DNA from: Bacillus ectoiniformans
GTDB lineage: Bacteria; Bacillota; Bacilli; Bacillales; Domibacillaceae
DNA: 64,000 bases
Reading direction: 5' to 3'
Assembly (NCBI RefSeq): GCF_016908875.1
Contig: NZ_JAFBES010000001.1
Location: forward strand, 434,001-498,000
Made by a program: the position numbers and the translations under genes
Shown here: positions 44,550 through 53,271 of the stretch, piece after piece
Numbering within the stretch: the first letter of the stretch is position 1
Layout of the letters: every line of letters begins with the position of its first letter
Notes under the pieces: model-generated
What the model saw: the letters and a program-made list of their open reading frames with translations, nothing else
What the model was told of the DNA's origin: nothing
The model's database searches: none

Positions 44550-44666
44550 CTATTCTTCTGAATCAGCAGGCGGGACAGTTTTATTTATTTGCTTAGAAGC
44601 TATTTGTACAGCCGCTATAAATAGACTTAATAAACCAATCCAAACAAGTGAAAAGAAAACGGTCAT
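44550..44666 (-). CDS. Single-helix membrane microprotein, 38 residues
   Basis: Reading frame beginning MTVFFSLVWIGLLSLFIA and ending PPADSEE: one membrane helix (about residues 2-22) and a short polar, acidic tail. ATG is 8 nt after GGGGG. A strong terminator follows 17 nt past the stop and another terminator precedes it at 44713-44751, so it is a complete small transcription unit. I do not recognise it and infer no function. Confidence 0.6.
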   Translation of the reverse strand: MTVFFSLVWIGLLSLFIAAVQIASKQINKTVPPADSEE

Positions 44667-44712
44667 CACTGATCCCCCTATACAAGTCTTCCTTTTCTGA
44701 TAGTTTATCATC

Positions 44713-44751
44713 AAAAAAAGACCTTGTCCGTTAGGAACAGGTCTTTTTTTG
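44713..44751. terminator. Terminator of yisL (bidirectional hairpin)
   Basis: AAAAAAAGACCTTGTCC with GGAACAGGTCTTTTTTT, T runs on both strands. Confidence 0.9.
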
Positions 44752-44758
44752 AAAAATA

Positions 44759-45118
44759 TTAGGCAAGGAAATTCAAGCCTAAAGGAAGTTTAAATCCTAA
44801 ATAAATGGTGATAATCAAGAGCAGCACCATGCCAATCAGTACCTTGCTTGTATCTTTTCCTTTTTTCTTACGGACAAGCACCATTTCCATCAGGCCAATA
44901 GTTAAAATTCCTGCCAGCATTTTCATTCCGTAAAGCATATCATTGATCGTGTGATGCTTGCCGAAAAGCATCAGCCCCGTCGCCAGCACTAGCACATAGA
45001 ACAGTCTTAGCCCCATATGTACGCCTGTTGACATCTTGCTGTATGCAACAAAAAATAAGATAACAGCAATAACCCAGGTAGTGATATGTAAATGAGTACT
45101 ATCAAAAAACATATCCAT
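44759..45118 (-). CDS. yisL: YisL-like membrane protein (DUF1516)
   Basis: A 119-residue protein with four membrane helices (about 9-27, 35-52, 58-78, 88-108) and a short start MDMFFDSTHLHITTW. AAGGAGTG precedes the ATG at 45118; the longer frame to 45154 contains that site. Length and position next to yisK match B. subtilis YisL. Function unknown. Confidence 0.85.
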   Translation of the reverse strand: MDMFFDSTHLHITTWVIAVILFFVAYSKMSTGVHMGLRLFYVLVLATGLMLFGKHHTINDMLYGMKMLAGILTIGLMEMVLVRKKKGKDTSKVLIGMVLLLIITIYLGFKLPLGLNFLA

Positions 45119-45199
45119 TTCAGTCACTCCTTCCTTTAAAAGTATCTTCTCCATATTACCATGTTCGTTTCCACAAGAGAAAAATTATCTCTCCGAAAA

Positions 45200-46090
45200 T
45201 TATTGAACTTTGTTTGTCAGTGTACCAACTTTTTCAATCGTAATTTCAATCGTATCCCCTGATTTCAGAGGTGATTGCGGATTCATACCAAACCCTACTC
45301 CAGCTGGCGTTCCAGTCGCAATAACGTCACCAGGTTCAAGTGTCATGCCTTTAGACAATGTCGCGATAATTTCATCAATTGGGAAGATGAAATACTCTGT
45401 ATTAGACTGCTGGCGAACTTCTCCATTTACCTTCGTCTCAACAGATAAATTCCCTGGATGATCGATCTCATCTTTCGTCACGATCCAAGGTCCCATCGGG
45501 CAAGTGCCGTCCAGGCTTTTGCCAAGAAAGAATTGCTTATGGCGCTTTTGAATATCTCTCGCTGTCACATCGTTGATAATCGTATAGCCGAATACATAAT
45601 CAAGCGCATCTCCCTGGTTAATTTCTTTCCCACGCTTGCCGATGATCACCCCTAACTCTCCCTCATAATCCATGAAGTCAGTCAGATCTGTATAAGCAGG
45701 AATCGTTTCTTTGTCTGCAATAACTGCTGTCGGCGATTTCGTAAACACCATCAAATCTGTAGGGATACTTTCTTCCCCACCCATTTCTACGGCATGATCA
45801 CGGTAGTTCTTGCCGATACACATCACATTCTTTGACGGTCTTGGAATCGGCGCCAGCCATTTCACTTCTTCATTTGGCACACTCGCAGCTTGTCTTTGCT
45901 CTGCATCCGCTGATTCTAGCCATTCTTGAATGAGACGAACCCACTCATTGCCCGTTGCAATCGCTTCAATCAATATATGAGGAAGCTCCGCTGATAAAGA
46001 CATGCTTTGCACATCATAAACCGTACTCGCCTGCTCATCGTATACCCCATACTTTTCTTCTTCATTGTGTAAATAGCTGATTAATTTCAT
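45200..46090 (-). CDS. yisK: Fumarylacetoacetate hydrolase-family protein YisK
   Basis: FAH-fold enzyme. Metal ligands are visible in DYEGELGVIIG (near 132-142) and the following aspartate region; CIGKNYRDHAVEMGG, INDVTARDIQ and GDVIATGTPAGVGFGMNP are family hallmarks. Length 296. YisK of B. subtilis has been described as an oxaloacetate decarboxylase and linked to cell-shape control; activity here is inferred. ATG follows AAAGGGGG. Confidence 0.88.
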   Translation of the reverse strand: MKLISYLHNEEEKYGVYDEQASTVYDVQSMSLSAELPHILIEAIATGNEWVRLIQEWLESADAEQRQAASVPNEEVKWLAPIPRPSKNVMCIGKNYRDHAVEMGGEESIPTDLMVFTKSPTAVIADKETIPAYTDLTDFMDYEGELGVIIGKRGKEINQGDALDYVFGYTIINDVTARDIQKRHKQFFLGKSLDGTCPMGPWIVTKDEIDHPGNLSVETKVNGEVRQQSNTEYFIFPIDEIIATLSKGMTLEPGDVIATGTPAGVGFGMNPQSPLKSGDTIEITIEKVGTLTNKVQ

Positions 46091-46111
46091 CCTAATTCCC
46101 CCTTTGTTTTT

Positions 46112-47281
46112 TTACCCTTTTCTTTGTCCTCCATATGTTACCTTCCGCCATAAACTTTCCATCGGCCCCTGGCTGAACTTAGACAGCCAAATCTTTGAAA
46201 AAAGCACTTGAATCGAGAATATGGCAAGCACTAGCCAGACTCCGGTTTTCAAACTAATTTGTCCATATAACCCAAGACCATAATGATAGAAAATAAGCGT
46301 GCCGATCACCGACTGCATTAAATAGTTGGTCAGAGACATACGTCCGGCGGCGGCAAGAGGATGTAATAGCTTCTCTGCTGGCTTTTTAGTTGAAAGGAAG
46401 ATCACTAGAGCAGCATAACTTATGGCAAGCAATGGTCCCCCTAAAGAATCCTGAATGAATGTATAAGCTAAATTCGGCTCAAAGATTATCGGCAGCGCCT
46501 TTAAGATGACACCCGCTGTAAAGAAACTGCCAAACACGCGAAGTGCTGATGCCGGTTTATCCATCCATTTTGAAATAACGCCTAGCTTGTACACACCCGC
46601 ACCGATCAATAAGTGCGGAAAAATAGAGATAAATTGCAATAAAACCGTTTCGAGTCCATTCACCGTCAGCCAGTCTCTAGTCCGCTGTGCAGTGATCTCC
46701 ATAAAGCTACCGCTTCCATAGGCAGAGATCGATTGAGAAATAGACGTTATATCTGTCCAAAAAATGACGCTCGTCGGATCGGTCTTTGCCATGAGCAGCA
46801 ACAGCAGCCCCAAAAAGAGATTTGGCAAAAATAACAGCACGCTGCCTGTAATGATTAATATTTTACCTGAATATCTTAATAGAATCAGCAATAGAAACCC
46901 AAAAACGGCATAATTTATCAGAATATCCCCCGACCAGATCAGAAATGCGTGAATAAGACCGATTAATAGTAAGAAGGAAAACCGCTTTAAGCCTATTGGC
47001 CAGTAGGATACACCTCTTTTATTTGCTTTTTCATGCTGCATGGCTGCTCCGAAACCGAATAGCATCGCAAACAGCGGATAAAAGCTAGCCTGGACAAAGA
47101 GATCGATCCATTGAAAGTTCATTACATCTGACGGCCGATCCCACCATTCATAGGGATTGTAGTAAAGATAAGGAGAATGGAAAGCCATCATATTCACAAG
47201 GAAGATGCCGAGTAAAGATAGCCCTCTTAAACTATCTATTGAGAGTATTCGCTGCTGTTGGTCATTAGGTGCCAGTTCCAC
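46112..47281 (-). CDS. DUF418-family membrane protein
   Basis: Polytopic protein of 389 residues with eight to ten helices. The N-terminus (RILSIDSLRGLSLLGIFLVNMMAF) and the C-terminal DUF418 signature (AAGRMSLTNYLMQSVIGTLIFY, near 315-336) identify the family. It resembles acyltransferase-like or transporter-like membrane proteins, but no activity is established. Starts with GTG behind AAAGGAGTG. Divergent from gerP. Confidence 0.85.
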   Translation of the reverse strand: MELAPNDQQQRILSIDSLRGLSLLGIFLVNMMAFHSPYLYYNPYEWWDRPSDVMNFQWIDLFVQASFYPLFAMLFGFGAAMQHEKANKRGVSYWPIGLKRFSFLLLIGLIHAFLIWSGDILINYAVFGFLLLILLRYSGKILIITGSVLLFLPNLFLGLLLLLMAKTDPTSVIFWTDITSISQSISAYGSGSFMEITAQRTRDWLTVNGLETVLLQFISIFPHLLIGAGVYKLGVISKWMDKPASALRVFGSFFTAGVILKALPIIFEPNLAYTFIQDSLGGPLLAISYAALVIFLSTKKPAEKLLHPLAAAGRMSLTNYLMQSVIGTLIFYHYGLGLYGQISLKTGVWLVLAIFSIQVLFSKIWLSKFSQGPMESLWRKVTYGGQRKG

Positions 47282-47308
47282 CTATAACACTCCTTTCAAT
47301 CAAAAATC

Positions 47309-47335
47309 ACATCTTAATATTCCATTCATATCATA
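47309..47335 (+). promoter_or_regulatory. Sigma-K-like promoter of the gerP operon
   Basis: AC (47309-47310), 16 bp, CATATCATA (47327-47335), matching the AC-N16/17-CATANNNTA pattern. It lies 33 bp before the first start. gerP is expressed under sigma-K in the mother cell in B. subtilis. Confidence 0.7.
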
Positions 47336-47368
47336 TCATTAAATGGAGAAGGAAGGATGTGTTTCGCA

Positions 47369-47590
47369 TTGCCTGCTCTTGTAGGAAATGTAACTGTCAT
47401 CAGTATTGGTTCGAGCGGAGTATTCAATATAGGCGATGTATACCAGATCCATCCCATTGCTCAAGTAAAAACGTATTCTGGTGCAGGTTCCTTTAACACC
47501 GGCCAGGGATTAACTGTCACAACAGGACCATCAGCGACAAATTCGTATGACCAGGATCAAATCGATCAAGGGTTATTCCAGTCTTTTTAG
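47369..47590 (+). CDS. gerPA: Spore germination protein GerPA
   Basis: Spore-coat protein that helps nutrients cross the coat. 73 residues beginning, after the start residue, PALVGNVTVISIGSSGVFNIGDVYQI, the paralogous block shared with GerPF. The start is the TTG at 47369, 7 nt after AAGGATGTG. An upstream ATG at 47357 lies inside that ribosome site and would break the family start. First gene of the six-gene operon. Confidence 0.88.
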   Translation: MPALVGNVTVISIGSSGVFNIGDVYQIHPIAQVKTYSGAGSFNTGQGLTVTTGPSATNSYDQDQIDQGLFQSF

Positions 47591-47600
47591 GAGATGGATG

Positions 47601-47840
47601 ATGAATATATATATTTCACAAAGCATTAACATTCGATATATAAACATAGGAAGTGTGTCTAATTCGTCTATGCTGCAAATCGGCACAGCAGGGTCAGTTA
47701 CTCCTGCGTCCTATTTATTTAATACAGGCAGATTTACAGGACCGGCTCCCTCTGCGAACGGCCAAACCATAATTACGGAAGGCTCAGAAAGTACGCCTGC
47801 AGGTAAAGAGTTTCTTGTGCCACTTCAGTCACCAACTTAA
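47601..47840 (+). CDS. gerPB: Spore germination protein GerPB
   Basis: 79 residues, MNIYISQSINIRYINIGSVSNSSMLQIG..., the GerPB-type N-terminus; the middle is Gly/Ser/Thr/Pro-rich. AGGAG lies 7 nt before the ATG at 47601. It starts 10 nt after gerPA. Confidence 0.88.
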   Translation: MNIYISQSINIRYINIGSVSNSSMLQIGTAGSVTPASYLFNTGRFTGPAPSANGQTIITEGSESTPAGKEFLVPLQSPT

Positions 47841-47867
47841 AAACCGATGAACAAGCGGGGTGAAAAG

Positions 47868-48470
47868 ATGAATCATTTATCCAATACACAAACGATGTGG
47901 CAATGGCTGCAGCAGCAGCAGCGGCAAATGCACCTTATGGAGAAAAAGCTGGCCGCACTTGAGCAAGAGGTTGAAGAATTAAAGAAAAGGCCGCCCGTCT
48001 CTGTGGAAAAAATCGAATATAGCTTCGATCAGCTAAAGGTAGAAACGCTTTCTGGTGCACTGCATATTGGACTGACACCTTCCGATTTATCAGGCATTAA
48101 AGATCTTGACATTGATCTCTCTAAACAAAACCAGCCGAATCCAGAGCAAGTGGAAAGAGTACTTCAAGCCGCAACACAATTTATTGACAGCCACCTTGAA
48201 ACCATCGCTTCAGATTATGCCCTGCAAATGAACCGCATCATTGATCCGCAGATGATCCAATTTATGAAACAAGATCTTTTCAAACAGCTGCCCCAGCGAA
48301 TCGGTTTTTATTTACAGCAAAGCAAAAATGCACATCCGGATGCGCAATTTGATATTGTATTCCCTAAAGTAAAAGCTGACATTGAGCAGGCTCTCTTTCT
48401 ATTTATGAGTAAAATGGATGGCGAAATGAGAGGAGAATCTAACCATGAAGATCCAAATCATCAACCGTGA
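47868..48470 (+). CDS. gerPC: Spore germination protein GerPC
   Basis: The long member of the set, about 200 residues. A coiled coil fills residues 10-45 (QWLQQQQRQMHLMEKKLAALEQEVEELKK), followed by SVEKIEYSFDQLKVETLSGALHIGLTP, the conserved GerPC core. ATG at 47868 follows GGGGTG. Overlaps gerPD by 26 nt. Confidence 0.9.
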   Translation: MNHLSNTQTMWQWLQQQQRQMHLMEKKLAALEQEVEELKKRPPVSVEKIEYSFDQLKVETLSGALHIGLTPSDLSGIKDLDIDLSKQNQPNPEQVERVLQAATQFIDSHLETIASDYALQMNRIIDPQMIQFMKQDLFKQLPQRIGFYLQQSKNAHPDAQFDIVFPKVKADIEQALFLFMSKMDGEMRGESNHEDPNHQP

Positions 48471-48624
48471 GCTGGCAGTCGGTGAAATTACAATCACCGG
48501 TGTGTCCAGTTCTTCCTGCTTACAAATTGGCGACACCCATCTGATTGAAATGCATTCAACATTCGACACTCCGCCTGAAGCATTGATCATTGGCCCATTT
48601 GTGCCGCTTGGTCCGGAGAGCTAA
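48445..48624 (+). CDS. gerPD: Spore germination protein GerPD
   Basis: 59 residues beginning MKIQIINRELAVGEITITGV and ending FVPLGPES; the short GerPD type. It overlaps the 3' end of gerPC by 26 nt, and its ribosome site AGGAG lies inside gerPC. It is easily missed because of its size, but its place in the operon leaves little doubt. Confidence 0.88.
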   Translation: MKIQIINRELAVGEITITGVSSSSCLQIGDTHLIEMHSTFDTPPEALIIGPFVPLGPES

Positions 48625-48625
48625 T

Positions 48626-48976
48626 ATGACTCGCTTATCAACGGTGAATAATATACATGTGACGTCCGTTTCTAATACGTCCGTTTTTGAAATAGGTGAC
48701 GTTCACAGGATTCGAGCTGAAGCGAATGTATTCGCCATTCAAAGAGTGAGAGAACGATTCCAGGGTAATGAGGAACGGCCCGAAATATTACTTCCTCCCG
48801 CTCATTTGTCAGCTAGCTGCATAAGCAAAACCTATGAAACGATCAATCTTCTCCCATGTATCCATGTGAATCAAATTAAGGTAACGGGCGTCTCTGTTGC
48901 TTCCAACGTTCTGATAGGATCAGCTTGCCACTTATCCTACAGAGTGAGCACCAAACACGTCAGAGATTTCTCTTAA
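48626..48976 (+). CDS. gerPE: Spore germination protein GerPE
   Basis: 116 residues, MTRLSTVNNIHVTSVSNTSVFEIGDVHRI..., the GerPE pattern with a repeated SNTSVFEIGD/ASNVLIGS-like motif shared across GerP proteins. ATG lies one base after the gerPD stop, with GGAGAG upstream. A longer frame from 48590 would overlap gerPD. Confidence 0.87.
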   Translation: MTRLSTVNNIHVTSVSNTSVFEIGDVHRIRAEANVFAIQRVRERFQGNEERPEILLPPAHLSASCISKTYETINLLPCIHVNQIKVTGVSVASNVLIGSACHLSYRVSTKHVRDFS

Positions 48977-49003
48977 ACTTTATGTTGAAGGAGCGTGAAG
49001 AAA

Positions 49004-49222
49004 TTGCCTGCCATTATTGGGCCTGTCACTATATGTAATATGGGGGGCGGCACCGTTCATTATGGCGATACCCTTTATATCTCGCCAAAATCCGCCAGTA
49101 AAACGGCCGCGGGCGCTGGCTCTTTAAACACAGGTCCTTTTATAGTGACTTACAGCGGCCTCAACGCTAACCCTGTTTTCAACTGCCCTGGAGTCGATCA
49201 GCCCATCGTAGGAAATAATTAA
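49004..49222 (+). CDS. gerPF: Spore germination protein GerPF
   Basis: 72 residues; after the start residue it reads PAIIGPVTICNMGGGTVHYGDTLYI, and it ends in Asn-rich PGVDQPIVGNN. Start is the TTG at 49004, 10 nt after AAGGAG, giving the family N-terminus; the GTG at 48995 sits in the ribosome site. Last gene of the operon; no terminator is obvious before the repeat array. Confidence 0.87.
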   Translation: MPAIIGPVTICNMGGGTVHYGDTLYISPKSASKTAAGAGSLNTGPFIVTYSGLNANPVFNCPGVDQPIVGNN

Positions 49223-49343
49223 AATTAGGGATTCCCGTCTGATATTGGCCATTTACTGATGAAATTACAATCAATGAGTCGGCACTTCATTAAGAGCACT
49301 GCTTTAGGGACGATTTAAGCAGCCTATTGGGGGTATTTTGGGA

Positions 49344-49436
49344 TCTATCGGCGGCTTCCGAGATTCTATCGGCGGCTTTCCGCTTTCTATCGGCGAGTCG
49401 CAGTTTTACCGACGAATTCCCCGCTTCTATCAGTAG
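49344..49436 (+). repeat. 21-bp repeat array, copy 3 (5 units)
   Basis: Units start at 49344, 49365, 49386, 49405 and 49426, so the steps are 21, 21, 19 and 21 bp. Units 1-3 begin TCTATCGGCG; units 4 and 5 are diverged (TTTACCGACG, TCTATCAGTA). Same family as the arrays at 187 and 6671. It lies between the 3' end of gerPF and the addA terminator, again where two genes converge. Confidence 0.85.
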
Positions 49437-49474
49437 TCGGCCGTTTCTCCAAAACCAGCAACTCATATCTAACC

Positions 49475-49517
49475 TAAAAAGGACAATCGACAGCTCCTGG
49501 CCGTCAATTGTCCTTTT
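49475..49517 (-). terminator. Terminator of addBA
   Basis: AAAAGGACAATTGAC with GTCGATTGTCCTTTTT on the minus strand, one mismatch. Confidence 0.88.
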
Positions 49518-49518
49518 A

Positions 49519-52500
49519 TCAATCCACTTTTACTAAGTGCGCGCCATCAAAAAAGAATAGATACTTACCATCGACTTTTCTCTTCCATATCTGTTCCACC
49601 GCTCGTGCATAGAGATCAATTTGCAAACGATAGCGTTCGCGGAGGATCGGCTCTGCTTCTTCAAAACCGTTGGCAAAACGCCCCGCAATCGTGTCCGTCT
49701 TGTAATCAAGCAAATAGAGCTTCTCATCTTTTTCAATCAAACAGTCAATTACACCTTGAACCAGAACCACTTCATCTGGCCCCTTCCAATCTGCACTTAC
49801 TTCACTTGCACTTACACCCATATTAAAAGGGGTTTCTCGATATACGCGGTCGGCCTGAAGCATAAATTGACCAATTTCAGTATCGAAAAAGTCGGTCAAT
49901 TTTTCCTGATCAATCACCTGCGCCTGTTCTTCTGTTAAAAGCTCACGCTGTACGAGGCTCTCTAAAAACTGTGTCAGTTCATCTAAAGAAGGTTTTTTCA
50001 TAAGGGACACATGCTGCATTACCGTATGAACAGCAGTACCGATTTCTGCCGGCGACAACGTCTTTTCCTGCATAAATTTCGGACGGTTGAAGATCGGACG
50101 CTGATAGCTGCGAGTGAGATCGCCGCTCGATCCCTCATTATAAATTTCATTCATCCGTTTCAAATCAGATACAGATTGTTTCGAACGCAAAGCTGTTGCC
50201 TGACCATTCGGATAGACCCAGCTTAACCGCTCCTCAATCTCTTTTTTGACACCTGATTCGATCGGCATTGGCTCATTCTGTTTTAAGTGCTCCAGCCAGT
50301 CGTGACCTGCCTCATCTGCTTCAGCTTCTTCATCAACTAATTCATCAGCAGCTGTTACATAAACGCTCCAGCAGGAAGGATGATCAATAATATCCGAAAG
50401 CGTAAGCGGATTACTTCCAGCTACTACATCGCATTCATTGTGCCGAACAAGTGCAGGTCCAATCCAGTCTAAAAACGTCATGGCAGAGGCACGGTCGGCA
50501 TCACCCAAGAGCCACTCCGAATAATTCCAGGCTTTCTCCCATTTGACCAGCGATTTCTCAGCATTCTTTACTGTCCCAAGCAGAAATAACTTCTCTTTCG
50601 CACGTGTCAAAGCGACGTAAAGAACACGCATTTCTTCAGATAGCAATTCCAGCCTCTTTTTCCGCTTGAAGGCCATTTGCGGCAAGGACGGGTAGCTGAT
50701 TCGCTTATCAATATTAATATATTTTGATGCCAGGCCATAATCCTTATCTAATAAGAGACTATTACGCAGATCCATCATGTTAAACTGTCGTCCTAACCCC
50801 GCAACAAACACAAACGGAAATTCCAATCCTTTGCTCGAATGAATTGTCATTAAGCGAATGACATCTTCCTGTTCACTCAGGGCTCTCGCTGCCGCTAAAT
50901 CTTCGCCCCGCTCCTGCATACGTTCGACAAACCTCAAGAAACGAAATAGCCCTCTGAATGATGTTTCCTCGTACTGTCTGGCCCTGTCATGTAAGGCACG
51001 CAGATTCGCTTGTCGTTGTTTTCCGCCAGGCATTCCTCCGACAAAGTCATAGAAATGAGTATCCCGATATAGCTGCCACACCAGATCTGCCAATGCTCCT
51101 TGCCTGCCGAGTGCGCGCCAATCAGCTAATTTCTCCACAAAACGGCTGACTTTCTCATGCAGTTCTTCCTGATCCTCCTCAGGAGACTTAGAGAGAAAGG
51201 CTTTGACCGCTTCATAATACGTTCCTTTCTTCGACGCCAAACGAATGATGGCTAAATCATTTTCCGAACAGCGGACGATTGGTGAACGCAGCACCGAAGC
51301 AAGCGGGATATCTTGAAATGGATTGTCGATGACTTTCAATAATGAAACCATGACGGCCACTTCCATCGATTGAAAATAGCCATTAGAGAGACTCGCATAA
51401 ATTGGAATCCCCGCCCGTTTAAATTCTTCCATAATTTCAGCCGCCCAAGGCATCGAGCGCAGCAAAATCACAATGTCCCGATATTGAATCGGACGTTCCG
51501 TATTCGACTTGGCATCATACACCGGCTGCCGGCTTTCCACCATCTGCTTGATTTTCTTCGCCATCCATCTGGCTTCGAGCTGGGATTGTTCTAAGTCTTC
51601 GATTTCTGCTGCGGATGAATCCTCTTCATCAGAAACTGCGGCAGACGAACTTAGCTGCTGATCGATGATGGCGACTTCAACGGGATAGGTTTTCTCTTCT
51701 GGATAACTTGCGCCTTTCACCAGTTCAGCCGCTTCATCATAATCAATTTCTCCAACTTTCACACTCATAATCTGTTTAAAAAGAAAATTCGTGCCAGAGA
51801 GAACTTCGCCGCGGCTCCGGAAGTTTTTCGCTAAATCAATCCGTAAACCGCTCGTCTCACCACTTGGGGAAAAACGTTTGTATTTACTTAAAAATAAATT
51901 CGGCTCAGCTAGACGGAAACGATAAATGGATTGTTTAACATCACCGACCATGAACAAATTGCCGCTCTCTTCTTCTCCGGTAGTGACGAGACGGACGATC
52001 GATTCCTGAACCATATTCACGTCTTGATATTCATCAAGAAGGATTTCCTTGAACTGCCGCTGATAAGCGAGTGCGGCTTCTGACGGCACTAAGCCTCCGC
52101 CTGTACCTGTTTCCGATAAAATGGCAAGGGTATAGTGTTCTAAATCACCGAAATCGACCAGCCCTTTTTCTTTTTTCATTTCTTTAAAGTGTGCAGCAAA
52201 CGTGCGAACTAGCTCTGTCAGCGAAGAAATGACGTCCTTCATTTCTCTCATATCACGCAAATAACTTTCAGGCTTTCGGGTGAAATAGTCTTCTTTCAAC
52301 GTATTGACGATTTTTTTCACCTGATCTCGCAGCTTCTTAGATTGATCTGTCAGCTCCGGATCATAGTCTGCGCCTTTGCATGTTTTCAGCGTGCCAAACT
52401 TGAAGAACTGCATTTCCTCATATAAGGATTGCCAAGAATGAGCGGCATTTTGCATGCGTGTCACAATGGCTAAATCAGATTTGAAATTTTCGATTCTAGG

Positions 52501-53271
52501 CACGGGTCCGCCTGGCATTTCTGTCATTTTCATTGCTTCATCAAGCAGTTCAGCCGCGCTCTCTAGCTGAAGCTGAATATCAAATTTTAATGCGTCTATA
52601 AAAGGCAGTTCATCAATTACAGTCGACGTTTCATCCACATCATACATGTCAGCCAGCTGTTGCAGCCACTGATCCGGATTTGGGTGTGACTGAGAAAAGT
52701 CATAAAGTTTCCCTACAACCTGTTGAAGCTCATCATCACTGCGATCGTTCGAAAAAGTATCCACTAAGCGATAGAATTCTTCATTATGATCTTTGCCGTA
52801 CTCCTCTTCAAACAAATCATCCAGCACTTCGTCTCTTAACAGTAAACCTTCCGTACTGTCAGCAATTCTAAAGGCAGGATCGAGATCGATCAGATAATAA
52901 TATTTTCTGATGACCTCCAGGCAAAAGGAATGAAGGGTAGAAATAGACGCTTTATTCAGCAAGCTGAGCTGTTTTCTCAAATGATGCGACGCAGGATTAG
53001 CCGCAATTTCTTTTTCAAGTGCAGCACCAATCCGGCTTCTCATCTCGGCAGCTGCCGCATTCGTGAATGTAACAACAAGCAATTCATCCACATTTAACGG
53101 ATCCGTTTCATCAATAACTTTGCGAATAATACGTTCTACAAGAACCGCTGTCTTCCCTGAACCCGCAGCTGCCGCAACAAGAATGTCTTGTCCTTTGGCT
53201 GCAATTGCCTTCCATTGATCATCTGTCCACGTGACATCCTCCGGTTTAATTGGAATCGGTTGCTTGGTCAT
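49519..53271 (-). CDS. addA: ATP-dependent helicase/nuclease subunit A
   Basis: RecBCD-equivalent subunit with UvrD-type helicase and a C-terminal RecB-type nuclease. Walker A AAAGSGKT is at residues 34-41, DEYQDVNMVQ (motif II) near 412, and MTIHSSKGLEFPFVFV and VALTRAKE later. The nuclease motif LLDYKTDTI lies close to the C-terminus, with the GVIDCLIE aspartate before it. Length 1250. Start ATG follows AGAGGAGG and overlaps addB by 26 nt. Confidence 0.96.
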   Translation of the reverse strand: MTKQPIPIKPEDVTWTDDQWKAIAAKGQDILVAAAAGSGKTAVLVERIIRKVIDETDPLNVDELLVVTFTNAAAAEMRSRIGAALEKEIAANPASHHLRKQLSLLNKASISTLHSFCLEVIRKYYYLIDLDPAFRIADSTEGLLLRDEVLDDLFEEEYGKDHNEEFYRLVDTFSNDRSDDELQQVVGKLYDFSQSHPNPDQWLQQLADMYDVDETSTVIDELPFIDALKFDIQLQLESAAELLDEAMKMTEMPGGPVPRIENFKSDLAIVTRMQNAAHSWQSLYEEMQFFKFGTLKTCKGADYDPELTDQSKKLRDQVKKIVNTLKEDYFTRKPESYLRDMREMKDVISSLTELVRTFAAHFKEMKKEKGLVDFGDLEHYTLAILSETGTGGGLVPSEAALAYQRQFKEILLDEYQDVNMVQESIVRLVTTGEEESGNLFMVGDVKQSIYRFRLAEPNLFLSKYKRFSPSGETSGLRIDLAKNFRSRGEVLSGTNFLFKQIMSVKVGEIDYDEAAELVKGASYPEEKTYPVEVAIIDQQLSSSAAVSDEEDSSAAEIEDLEQSQLEARWMAKKIKQMVESRQPVYDAKSNTERPIQYRDIVILLRSMPWAAEIMEEFKRAGIPIYASLSNGYFQSMEVAVMVSLLKVIDNPFQDIPLASVLRSPIVRCSENDLAIIRLASKKGTYYEAVKAFLSKSPEEDQEELHEKVSRFVEKLADWRALGRQGALADLVWQLYRDTHFYDFVGGMPGGKQRQANLRALHDRARQYEETSFRGLFRFLRFVERMQERGEDLAAARALSEQEDVIRLMTIHSSKGLEFPFVFVAGLGRQFNMMDLRNSLLLDKDYGLASKYINIDKRISYPSLPQMAFKRKKRLELLSEEMRVLYVALTRAKEKLFLLGTVKNAEKSLVKWEKAWNYSEWLLGDADRASAMTFLDWIGPALVRHNECDVVAGSNPLTLSDIIDHPSCWSVYVTAADELVDEEAEADEAGHDWLEHLKQNEPMPIESGVKKEIEERLSWVYPNGQATALRSKQSVSDLKRMNEIYNEGSSGDLTRSYQRPIFNRPKFMQEKTLSPAEIGTAVHTVMQHVSLMKKPSLDELTQFLESLVQRELLTEEQAQVIDQEKLTDFFDTEIGQFMLQADRVYRETPFNMGVSASEVSADWKGPDEVVLVQGVIDCLIEKDEKLYLLDYKTDTIAGRFANGFEEAEPILRERYRLQIDLYARAVEQIWKRKVDGKYLFFFDGAHLVKVD

